Origin: Chrysomallon squamiferum
Lineage: Eukaryota > Mollusca > Gastropoda > Neomphalida > Peltospiridae
Reading direction: 5' to 3'
Assembly (NCBI GenBank): GCA_012295275.1
Contig: CM022666.1
Location: forward strand, 2,598,616 to 2,623,615
DNA: 25,000 nucleotides
Shown here: positions 1 to 12,854 of the stretch, piece by piece
Numbering within the stretch: the stretch's first letter is position 1
How the letters are laid out: every line of letters begins with the position of its first letter
Program-made: the position numbers and the translations under genes
The notes under the pieces: model-generated
Databases searched by the model: none
The model's input: only the letters and a program-made list of their open reading frames with translations
Told to the model about the DNA's origin: nothing

Positions 1-207
1 TTTATAGTAAACATTAAGAGTGGAGTAAATTTACATCTACATTGTTTAATGAATATCTATAATGCTGAAAATGTTTATATTTTGCCACTGCGGATTCAGA
101 ATTATTATATACTGATATCACAGCTGAATTAAATTGTTCAAAAAAAAAAGCACTCCATGTGTGATTTCTGCAACCACGTGTTTCTATTTTGTATGTTTAT
201 TTTCTAG
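1..207 (+). other. Intron (3' part)
   Basis: AT-rich sequence ending in a good acceptor (TTATTTTCTAG). No other coding signal is seen. A 64-codon open frame starting near 134 crosses into the exon in the wrong frame and is a shadow. Confidence 0.8.
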
Positions 208-301
208 CAATCAAAATTTGACGATGAAGCTTGGTATGTGTGCACTGCAGAAAACAACGAAGGCAAAATATCGACAAAGAAAATCTTTGTGGACGTTCAG
301 T
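208..301 (+). CDS. Exon A: end of an Ig domain
   Basis: The acceptor is a pyrimidine-rich tract ending TTCTAG at 207; the donor GTATGTG begins at 302. The frame starts at 208 and ends in phase 1. It reads SKFDDEAWYVCTAENNEGK and continues to VDVQ. DEAWYVC is the Ig strand-F motif D-x-A-x-Y-x-C with the second disulphide cysteine, followed by the G strand. The first half of this domain must be in an exon left of the window, since this exon starts in phase 0 inside the fold. Confidence 0.85.
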
Positions 302-3300
302 GTATGTGTTAATATAAAATATGTGTAATTATTTTCTGCTACTTGCGTGTGTGTAAAATACGTTTTTGTTGGTTACGTTGGATGTTTGTGAATTGGGAAT
401 CTCAAACTGCGACGTAAATCTGAGAAACAGAGAAAGTTGATTTAATTCCTTTGTTATTATTATTATTTTATATATATTAACTTTTTTTTTAAACTTTTTT
501 TTTTATTTATTTATATATATATATATTTTAATTATTATTTTATTATTATCATTTTTTTGACATTTGTTTATTTATTTGTTTGTTTATATATTTATCTTTC
601 ATTTTTTTTATTCTTATTTTTTTTGTTGACATTTGTTTGTTGTTTATTTATTTATTTATTTATTATTCATTTTTTTATTCTTATTTTATTTTTATTTTTT
701 TATTGAAGTTTGTTTGTTTGTTTATTATTGTTTAAAAAAAAAAATTATTATTAACATTTATTTTTTGGGAATTGTAATCATTTATACACGTAAATATTCA
801 ACATTTTCTAGATTACTATTTTTAATAAGTTTCACTATATATATATTTTTTTTTGTTTTTTTGTTCCAGATAAACCAAAAATTATTGAACTGACAGGTCC
901 CCCTCATCAAGTCACTTCTGGACAACTCATTTCACTGAAATGTAATGTCACTGGTGACCCAAACCCTGACATCAAGTGGAAATCGCCGAAAGGAATTGTT
1001 ATAGCTTCCAACAGTTCACGTTACAGTGTCAATGAAGGCTTTTTAAATATTACATCTGCAAGCGTTGAAAATGATGCGGGTGAATGGAAATGTCAGGCCT
1101 GCAATTTGATTGGCTGTGACAACTCAAGTGTAACTGTCCTGATAACAGGTGAATAAACAGTTTTTTGTTTTCAAATAATGTTTAGTTTTTTCACGTCTTA
1201 GAAATCTCTCTCTATTTCTGATTCTCTGGAAAAAAATAGTCTGTTATTCACCCTTTAAGTCAATTATTATTATTATTTTTTTTTTGTGTAATTCAAAGCT
1301 TACAAAGCTTACAAAGCTCACAAAGGATGCTATTAAATGATTTTTGTAATTCGTATAGTATCCAGTAACAAATGATTTTGCAGATCACTTGAAAACATTT
1401 AAGTTTGATTTTTTTTTTTTTTCCAAGTTGAAAAATTTATATATGGCTTCACCACTACACATTCTCAGTATATTCTAGTGCATTCAGTTTTGCTAACATT
1501 TCTGGTTATTGTATTTGATCTAATATATTTCTGTGTTGTGAATTTTAAACTTAATTTCAGGAAAGCCCAGCATTCGAGCTATAGAAGCAACACGTAATGC
1601 ATCTATGGTCAGGGTTAGGTGTGTTGCTGTAGGCAAGCCAGAACCAGCCATTAAGTATTTTTTGAATGGTACTGAAGTATCAGGTAGTACCAGGGGTCAT
1701 CGTGTGCTTCGTGGGGTACTGTATATTGATGTCGTATCCCTGCTGGATCATTACAGCTGCACAGCTACGAATAAATATGGAAAAACAGAAGAGCAGATGG
1801 GAAGTGAGTTATATCCCTTAATAACAATTATATTATAGTTATAATAAAAGTGTATATAGTAAAATTAATAACAAAAATTCACCGCAATAATAGTTTAATC
1901 ACAGCTATTGGTACTAATAATAGCAGAAATGATGAGGTGATAATAATAATTTAGAAAAATTAGTAACTAGTAGCATAACAAATACTGACAGCAAAGCTAA
2001 TAAAAAAAATATTTTAATATTGTGAAATTAATAAAAGTATTAGTAATAATAGAAGATCAGTTTAATATTAAGAAAAATAAAGTATTTATAGTATTACTAA
2101 TTATAGAAATGATGAAAATGATACAAATAAGATTGACAGTGTTAATCATTATTGATGAATTCTTAGTGAAATGAATAAGATGTTGTGTCCCAAGTGAGAC
2201 TGATCTTTTAATAAGATCATTATAATTTATACCATTCTAAAACTACTCCTTAAATATGTCTGATGAAAAAAACAGAAACAAACACACATGCACACTCACA
2301 CATGCAGATGAAGGTTATATTTATATACGGTATTGATCTGGACAGTTGACAAAATAAAATTGTCAACAAAACAGTTATAGTAACAGTTAGAGAATATTAT
2401 TTAATTTCTTGTTACAGAATTGTGTTTCTAAAGCAACAAGACAATTTAAATGAAACTGAAACAGTTTGCTAGGACAAATGTGTATAGTTTAACAACAAGG
2501 GAGCAATGAACTGTACACTGGCTTAATGGAAAATTTTAGTCTAGCCTGTTTTCGACATAACTGATATTGAAATTAACCTTCGGGACACAATTTTCAATAA
2601 GTAACCGAATTACGAAAAAGCTGCAGTTTGAATAAATAAAAGACGCTTACTTATAACTGAAGAGTATAAAAAAAAAAACCCAAAAAACAGTAAAGTTTGT
2701 GAGTTAAGGGTTGAATCATTCTGTCAACAAAACAGTTATAGTAACAGTTATAGAATATTATTTAATTTCTTGTCACAGAATTGTGTTTCTAAAGCAACAA
2801 GACAATTTAAATGAAACTGAAAAACTAGGACAAATGTATTTTAACAACAAGGGAGCAATGAACTGTACACTGGTTAATTAAAGCCTGTTTTCGACATAAC
2901 TGATTTGAAATTCCGACACAATTTTTGTTGACTTTAAAAAGCTGCAGTTTGAATAAATAAAAGACGCTAACTTATAACTGAAGAGTATAAAAAAAAAAAC
3001 CCAAAAAACAGTAAAGTTTGTGAGTTAAGGGTTGAATCATTCTGTTTAGTTCAGTTTAGTAACAGCAAAGAGTTTCTGTCAAAACCATGCATTTTATAAC
3101 TGTTCAGGTTATTAAACTTTTATCTGTTTGTTGACAGAATTAACAAATTTTACTTATTATGTTTTTAGTTCAGTTTAGTAACAGCAAAGTGTTTCTGTCA
3201 AAACCATGCATTTTATAACTGTTCAGGTTATTAAACTTTTATCTGTTTGTTCACAGAATTAACAAATATCATTTACTATGTTTTTAGTAACAGTTTAGTA

Positions 3301-4242
3301 ACAGCAAAATGTCTATATCAAAACCAGACATTATATAACTGTTCAGGTTATTAAATTTTTATGTGGTTGTTCACAGAATTAACAACTTTCACTTATTATT
3401 TTTCAGTAACAGTTTAGTAACATCAAAATGTCTATATCAAAACCAGACATTATATAACTGTTCAGGTTATTAAATTTTTATGTGGTTGTTCACAGAATTA
3501 ACAAATATCACTTATTATTTTTTAGTAACAGTTTAGTAACAGCAAAGTGTTTCTGTCAAAACCATGCATTTTATAACTGTTCAGGTTATTAAATTTTTAT
3601 GTGCTTGTTCACAGAATTAACAGCTTTCACTTATTTTTTAGTAACAGTTTAGTAACAGCAAAGTGTCTATATCAAAACCAGACATTATATAACTGTTCAG
3701 GTTATTAAACTGTTATCTGTTTGTTCACAGAATTAACAAATATCACTTATTATTTTTTAGTAACAGCAAAGTGTCTCTATCAAAACCAGACATTTTATAG
3801 CTGTTCAGGTTATTAAACTTTTATCTGTTTGTTCACAGAATTAACAAATATCACACATTAATGACGATGTTTTAATTGTCTCAGAGCCCCAAAAACCCAG
3901 TAAACTGGTGGCCACTGAAATCAAATCGAGAAACATTACTCTCAGCTGGAAAAGCAAATCAACAACAAACTTTACAACAGCATTTCAAACAGAGCACAGA
4001 GGATACGACAAACAGGTATGGAAGCGATCAGGTGCCAAGGAATCCGAAAAGACAACCGTATCGAATCTTTCGCCATACACAAAATACGTGTTTCGAGTGA
4101 GGCCTAGAAACGTATTTGGCGAGGGGCCAGTGAGTGAAGTTTCTGAAGTTTACCAAACTCTTGCTGAGGGTAGGTTTTTGCTTGTGAAGTTGTCTCTGAG
4201 GTTTGGAATCAGTGTTCATGTTTTTGTTTTGTGTGAAGAGCA

Positions 4243-4300
<58 letters not shown>

Positions 4301-7300
4301 TTTTATTATTGATGACTTTACAAGTAGAAGAATTCCTGAATGAAAATATAAAACTACACTTTTATACATTTCAGTGAATGAAATGAAAACGTAAAACAAC
4401 TAAAAATGTTAGCCTATATTCATCTGAAGATTGTATTACATTTTGGGGATATTTTATTATAAAAAAGCTCATAAAGTGTATAAATAAATAAATAAAATAA
4501 ATAAAGCAATCTTTTGGAAGTATTTAATGTGTAGCATACATGTCAGAAATATATCAATAAATTTCTGTAACAGAAATAAAGGTGATCATAAAGAAAAATT
4601 GTTTAAAATAATTTTATTATTATTATCATTATTATTATTATTATTTTGTCACCAGCACCCTCTCCACCACAGAATCTCACTGTTGTCTCATACAGAAAAA
4701 CTTTAAAAGTAAGATGGCTGCCTCCATTACACATGAACGGAAATAAGGGTAATGTACATTTAAGTTTCTATGAATTTTTCTTTCCATAGTCATTCTCTGA
4801 CTTCTAAATGTTGATAAATTTCATTGTGGTACCCTTAAAACATATTTACCTAATGGATGACACAAAAATTAACTAGTCGACAAGATTTAACAGCAAGATA
4901 CTATCTGCTGAAGTTTCATTAATTAGTTAAAAGATTATTAACCTTATTAAGAATTTAAAAAAATAAATACATAAAAATTGCTTTATTAACAATCTAAACA
5001 CAATATTTTTCCATTCATGCAGCTGATTTTTAAAAAATTTTTAAATTTTTTTAAAAAATTTTAAAGATAAATTTAAAATTCTCAATACAATAAACTTTAC
5101 ATATGTTAAAATACAGAGGCCTGCATGAAAACAGAAATTAGAAAAGATAAAAAAAAAAAAAAAAAAAAAAATTAAACATTTTTCTACTTACGAAACTATT
5201 TTTAAAACACTTTGCATATTGTTTTTCAGATGACATTGTTTATGTCATACAGTTGCTGAACAATTCTGACAATATAATCAGATCAGTTAGCAGTCGAACT
5301 GAGACCACAGAATTTAACATCACTGAAATTGGAAAATACACGATTATTGTGTCGACCATGAACACAGTTTTAAGGGCAGAGAGCAAAAAGATCAGAAAAT
5401 CAGTCACTGTAATTAATCCTGGTATGTTAATTAGTAAGCTAAGATTTTATGGATTAATTGTATCTTGCACCATTAATGAAAACTGATTGATTTGTCATTA
5501 CTGTGCTTTTTCCATGTCTTTGAAAAAATCAACTTCCTGTTTGTCTTGTGACAGTATAGCTGATATATAAATTATATAATTAATTAGTTATATATATATA
5601 TATATAATTAATAAAACAAATTAATAATTTCATCACATTAATGTTTGCCACACAAATTATACATATATAGGGACAGATAAATATAGATATAGGTATGATA
5701 TAATAAGTTTAGTAATTAATATAATTTATATATATATATAATAAGGTTTATAATTAATAAAACAAATTAATAATTTCATCACATTAATGTTTGCCACACA
5801 AATTACATTATAATTTAGTTTGATTTCTGTTTCTAATAGTTCCCGATTTTGTACCAGTCATTGTAAGTCTTGTTGGAATGGATGCCCACCGAATTATGGT
5901 AAACTGGACAGTAAGTATTTATATTTTGTTTTATTTATTTATTTATTTATATTATATTATATTATTATTATTATAATTTATATATTTTTTTTTTTTTTTT
6001 TTTTTTTGTATGTTGTTATTAATATTTTATACCAATAAAGAATAATCATGCAAACATGTCTTTGTATGGATGTATTTTGACCTATGTTGTATACTTAATT
6101 ATTATCAAACACTGCTCTTCCAAAACAGTATATTTTAACTGAAATCTTAAACAAAACTTTCTTGTGTTGTATAATCCAATTATAATGGAAACTTATATGC
6201 GTAATATATTTAATTTAATCTGTTTATGTTATAATTTTTGTGACGATAATTTTCCTTTCAAACATTTAGTGAATAGACTGTTTATGTTCTTTCATTAAAG
6301 ATTTCAGATTAGATAGAGTTAATCTGTACCAAATCCACATAATTGTCACAGATTTACATGTACTGTGTTGAGTTAGATGTGTTTACAAGTTTTTAAGTAA
6401 AACATTATCGATACAACACACTTAAATTCCAAAATAATGATGATAAACTTTAACACAAAATTCATATAATGATACCACCCACTAATCCTTGTATTATTAT
6501 TATTTTTTAATTTTTTATTTAGAACCCAAAAGACACCAATGTCTTCCCACCAATTGATGGGTATGTTGTTTATATCAGAAAAACAAAAGAGGATGCTGAA
6601 TTTACAAAATTCACTGTTAAGAACGTTTCTGCTATGTATTTTGTCATATCTGGCCTTAAGGAAAGGTCAAGGTATGAGGTCAAAATTGCCGCATTTAATG
6701 TCAAAGGTCGTGGTTCATTTTCAAAATTGAAAGAAACTGCAACGAAATATGGTAAGTAAAAATAACAGCATGAATAATTTCACAGGTGAAATTGTTGTTG
6801 TTATTTAAGTAATAGTTTAATCTCTTCTTTGCTGAAGCAGATTTGCCATTTAATTTTGAATTACATTGTTTTGTGTATGACCAGTGAAAATGGTATGAGA
6901 CACCCAAAGATTATGTTGTATCTCAGTGTACAATGTATTCAGAGACAGCTAAAGGTTTAGGTGGAAGAGAAATTCAAATCATATAGTAGTCAATAGTAGT
7001 ACCTTGCTGCAGTTAAATTTATTTTGTTTCATTTATTTTCTTTGTTATAAAGATTTGTTTCATTTATTTTCTACATTATTCAGTTTTATTTCATTTTTCT
7101 ACATTAGTCAGTTTTGTTTCATTTATTTTCTACATTATTAAATTTGATCCATTTTATATTTAATTTCCGAAATAAGACTATATTACTTAATAATTTATTT
7201 AGATATTAAAAGAATTTTAAATTACATATGAAAAAAAAAATATATATATATATATATTATTTCATAAATCAATATTATTTCTATTTCTATTATTATGTTA

Positions 7301-9135
7301 TTACAGAAATAAAAATATTTTATGTTTTAGCTTATGTTTAATACTTTTATTTCTGAAATAAAACTATATAATTTTTATATTTTACTTCAGAAAAAAAAAA
7401 AAAAAAAAAAAAAAAACCAGACATTATTTCTGAAATAAAATTACAATAAAATTTATACATTTCAGAAACAAAACTACATTATTTTTATAAATTATTTTTT
7501 TTTAACATTATATTTGAAATATTATTATAAAAAAAAATGTATTTCTTAAATCTCCATTTATATTATTACTGACATAAAACTAGTATTTACTTTGAAAATA
7601 AAAATTATTTCAATTATACATTCTATATTATTTTTCTTTTCATTATCTAAAAAAAAAAAAATAATAATAAAAACCTGGCTACATTAAAACTTGTAATTCA
7701 TTTCAGAAATAAAAATATAATTAAACTTATAGTTCGTTTCTCTGATATAAGTATTTTATATTATTATTATTATTTTTATTTTTTTCAGAATTGTTCAGTG
7801 GTGCTGCCTATGTTAGCAATTTACAGATAAACGGATGGACGGCAGCAGTTATCGCAGGCTGTCTCTCAGCCCTTTGTGCCATCATCTGTCTCCTTGTAAT
7901 ACTCATTCAGCATCATCGAATGAAAAAGAGAGACAGCGTGTCTTTCGTCAAACCCTCTCAAGCTCTGAGCAAGTTTTATGCCCAGAATCCCAAGTATGGC
8001 CATCTTGATTTTTTAATTTTCTGCTGACTTTTTTTTTTCTTTTTTTAATTTCTTTTTTTTTTTTTTAGATTTTTTCAAAATTTTAAAATTTTATTTAATT
8101 TAATTTTTTTATATTAACCTTTTTAAAAAAAAAAAAAATTTTTAATTTATTTTTTTTTATATTTTTTTTGGAGTTTTAAAATATTTCTCGATAGATTTTC
8201 ATTGGTGTACGTTTTTATAGTTTTCATAATATAGCTGCCTATTTTAAAATTTTCCTTTGGTTTTTTTGAACATTTTTATAGTAGTGTAGAGTTTTTAGCA
8301 TGTTTGTTTAACTGTTACTCTATTTCTGGTGTCAGAACTTGGTAAGGTAATCGAAGACACTTTCATAAAGTACAGTTATTTAAAGATTTTCATGATTTCA
8401 AAGTTTTTACATCATTTTAAAAAAGAATTCTACCAAATTTTAAAACTTTAAAAATTTCAACTCTAATGAAGTGTTTAAATGCAGAATTATAACCTTAAAA
8501 CTTAATACATTTTTTATCTACTTAAACAAAACAATATTAAATCTAAATAACAATTTTCTTGTTTAGAATTTAAAATGTTTGTGTTAAAATATACCTGTGA
8601 TGTTAACAAAAAAAAAAAAAAAAAAATAATAATAATAAAATAAAAAAATATATATATTTCGTAGAGTTTCGAGAGAAGTGGTTTTTTTCCACCTCAAGCT
8701 TTGCTGATAATAAAATATTATAGTAAAATAACAAGCCCTTGGAAATGCTGCCATTTTTATTGTTAAAGTATGAAAATTCTCAGAAGAAAAAACTGCAAAA
8801 CTTGTCATCAATAACAATTTTATCCATATTAATTCATAATTTTAAATGAGTTTTTTTTAATGTTTATTTGAATACATATTTAACTTTGACATTTTCTTTC
8901 ATATTATTATTCCAGGGTTTGAAATAATTTCCTAATCAATACTTTCAGTAAAACCAAAAGTTAAAATAACCTGTATACTTACAGAATGTTTTATTTTTTT
9001 GTATTTTTCATATTTTTTTTTTTACATCCAAAAGACTAATAATATTTGTTACTGATAACAGTTTGGCATTTATTGTTATTACAATTTTTAAAATCATTTT
9101 CAAATATATAGGTGTTCATTACATATCATATTAAT

Positions 9136-9168
<33 letters not shown>

Positions 9169-11699
9169 GTAGTAAAATAGACCTTAAATTAAAAAAAAAA
9201 TAATAATAAAAGTAAAAAAAAATATAATTAGCAGTTTTTTACTGGTAAGGCTTGGCATGAAGAGGTTTCCATAGACACAGTTAAAATAAATTTTGTAATT
9301 TTTCAAATGTAACTGTGAATTTTCCTTTTCAGCTTTGAAACACATTCAACTCCAGACTACTTTTTATATTAGGTTTGTGTTTCTTTTTTCCACTTGTGTA
9401 TAATCATGATGCTGTTAATAAATAAATAAAATGTTATTTAATTTTTAAAGTGTATCTGTGGTGGTACACCTAAATATACTGTGTGAATTTGCAGGGTTTT
9501 ATTTTTGTTTTTCTTGTTGTTGTCATTGTTTTGTTCAGTGGACAGAAATTTATTTTATTTTTTTATTTATTTCCTAACGAATATGTCACTTGACCAACCT
9601 TTGCTAATTATAAAGTATGTTGATAAAGTAACAAGCATGTTATCAAAATAATATATATATATTTTTTTTATATCATTTATACTGCTAATGATAATAAATG
9701 AAGTGAATAAGAATTTGGCAATTCTGCAGTGGTTTTATTTATTGATTTTATTATTGATTTTATTGAATTTATTTATTTATTTTGTTTCTATTTTTTTTTT
9801 TTTTTTTTTTTTTTTTTGATATTCATACTTTATTATTAGCAAACCTGAAAAAGGGTTACCCATGTGTGATGACTGCAGGTTTCATATGATTATCTGAGTG
9901 ATTTTTATATTTTTTGAAAACATAGTGATTGTCTTTAAATACAGCATTTCTCATTTCTTTATTATTAATAGATGAAGCATTAATTTGAAAATACATAGAA
10001 TGTGTTTAACTACACGCCACCAAAGATACACTTTAATAAGCATTAACATGAAAGCAGAATTTTAACAGTAAATATAACTGTCAAATGTTTTATGATTTGA
10101 TGACCAAGTCAGATCCAGATTTTCTGTAGGTGGGTTCACAACATTGCATTCATATTTAAATTTATTAAATTTTATTTTTAAATTTTATTTTATTTATTTA
10201 TTTTTTTTTTTTTTTGTCCCCTATTATGATTAGATATTTTGGTGTTTTGTTGTGGATTTTAAAATTTCATTTTATTCTCATTTCTTTTTTTATTTTTTAT
10301 TTTTTTCAATTTTAGCTTTTGGATGTATTTTATTTATATACCTAAGCTTTTCATTGACATTTTATTTTTATTAAATTTGCTCTTTTTAAAAAAAAAAAAA
10401 ATTTAAATTTGCTTTTGTTTTTGCTTTTTTTTTTTTTCTGAAAATTATTACCATTTTATGCTTTTAATTCATCTTCTTTTTTCCTTTATTAATTTTCTGA
10501 CTGATAGATTTTCCATATTATTATTAATTAATGACAACATTTTCTGTTTTCAGATTTTTAAAAAAACAATAATTATTTTACTTTTTTTTTTTATTTTATT
10601 TTTTTTATAAAACAATAAGGAATCAGAGAGATTAAATACAGTTTTGTAACATTTTATGTTGTTTACTAAAACATTTCTTCTTCACTAACAAAATAATTTC
10701 TTTGTTATTTAACCACATGTTTTTCTGTGCCATGAAATATCTCTGTGAGAATGAGTTTATCATTGTTTTTTCCCACTCTTTTACTTGTTGATAAAGGTAT
10801 TACAGACTTACAAAGTATACCCCAGGCTACAATTACTTTGCTAACAATAAAGGACATTTGATACTGCTCTTGTGATCACTTGGTGTGAACTATCTGGTCT
10901 CATTAACCTTCTTTTAATTCTTCAAATTTCCTTGACTTTATTGACACCTATAATCTGAAAAGCTGAAAGCAAATAAACTATATTATTTACTACTGGATAA
11001 AAAATTAGAGTTAAAGTTGTCAGAAATGAGGAAAGATATTTTATATTTGTGGTATTTTCTTAATGGCTGTGTTCAAAATGTGACAGATCTTACATATACA
11101 CATTACGTGAAAACAATCTGATAAAGATTATAATGTAACACACACACTTATGTATACAGATACGTAACACTTACATACATAGTTATAACCATTCTGATTT
11201 GTGCAGAATTATCAGAATAAATATCCATATAAATGTATCAGAAAAAAATAAAATTTCTTATTATTTATTTATTCATCTATTTATTTATCTATTTATTTAA
11301 TAAATTATTTATCTATCTATTTATTTATTTATTTATTCATCTATTTATTTATTTATCGATTTTTTTATCTAGTTATTTATTCATCTACTTATTTATTCAT
11401 TTATCTATTTATTTATTAATTTATTCATCTATTATTTATCTATTTATTTATTTATCTACTTATTTATTTATTCATTCATCAAAATATCTATTTATCTATC
11501 TATTTATTTATTTATTTTTCAGTATTAGGCCCTACACTGATGATCTGTCGAATTCAGACAATGCTTTTGTTTATGGCAATTTAGCTTATGGCGATCAGTT
11601 TAATGATGACTATGTTGAGTTTATAAAAGCAAAATGGTGCACAGATTATAGACTAGATGCAATGAAGTAAGTATTAAAAATAAGTGTCTGTGTGTGTAT

Positions 11700-11774
<75 letters not shown>

Positions 11775-11787
11775 CTAGAGAGAGGGA

Positions 11788-11824
<37 letters not shown>

Positions 11825-12819
11825 GGAGGGGCTAGAGAGATGGAAGGGAGAGAGAGGAAAGGAGGGAGAGAGAGAGGGGGGGCTAGAGAGAGGAAAGGAG
11901 GGAGGGAGAGAGAGAGATGGAGGGAGGGGCTAGAGAGAGGAAAGGAATGAGGGAAGGAGAGAGAGAGTATCTAATTTATAAAAAGCAAAATGTTACAAAA
12001 TATTGGTAATTATAAATATTAGCATCATGTGACTGCGTTATTATATGTATGTATTTGTGTCTATGTGTTCATGTGATTGTGTCTGTGTGTCTGTGTGTGT
12101 GTGTGTATGCATGCATATATTTGGATATATGTGTCCATGTGTGAAAATATGTATTCATGTATGCACGAGTGTGTCTGTGTTAAAATATGTCTGTACATGT
12201 GTCTGTGTTTGTGTCTATATATGTATGCATGTCTGTGTTTTGTGTTAATGTGTCTGTGTGTGTGTTAGTATTTGTGTTCATATCACTGTGTTTAAAATGC
12301 ACAGACAAGCCTTTGAGTTTGTGAGGAAAGATTTATCTGTATGTGTATACATATGTGAAAAAACGGGAATTTATTCCAAATGGATTATAATTTATGAAAA
12401 TAAAGTATTTTTTCTCTATTAGAAACCGAAAAGGAGCTGATGTTTGGTTTACTCGTGTCAACCCTGCTTTTTGTGATGATGTCGACAACAAGGTATTTAG
12501 TGACAATTCACTTAACATGACAATAACGATAATCATAATTATTAGGTTATACAGGTTTAAAACTGAACGTCTGTATGTCTGTGTTGTCTCCGATTTGTTT
12601 CAGTTTTCTCTTTCTTCCATAACCTTTCTGTTTGATATCCATTAATAATAGAATATGATGAGGTACAATTGAAGTCATGTTAATTAATTTGCTTTTATCT
12701 TGTTTTGTTTTTAATAACAGGAGGAATTATTACACGATCACAACACTGATATCTATCAACCAGTCGGGGAGAACTTTGCACCATGTAAGTCACTGCTGAG
12801 TAAATAGTTGTATATGTAT

Positions 12820-12854
<35 letters not shown>

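Larger units (their letters stand above)
1804..3884 (+). other. 2.1-kb intron carrying two repeat families
   Basis: The first 500 bases are AT-rich with many TAATAA-like motifs. From 2361 onward the intron is mostly duplicated sequence (a two-copy block, then a 119-bp array), ending about 30 bases before exon D. No coding exon is needed here, as exons C and D join in phase 1. Confidence 0.85.
11667..12422 (+). other. Intron filled by GA and TG repeats
   Basis: GTAAGT to CTCTATTAG. After 34 bases comes the GA tract (11701-11968), then a TG-rich tract (12042-12275). The remaining sequence is ordinary AT-rich DNA. Confidence 0.85.

Noticed and set aside
3876-4100. Alternative frame over the first FN3 exon
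   Set aside because: It lacks the FN3 pattern and does not join in phase with exons C and E.
11233-11520. Long IYLFIYLF open frame
   Set aside because: Produced by the TTTA/TCTA microsatellite; only the part from 11523 is a real exon.
11684-11950. Arg/Glu-alternating open frame
   Set aside because: Translation of the (GA)n tract.
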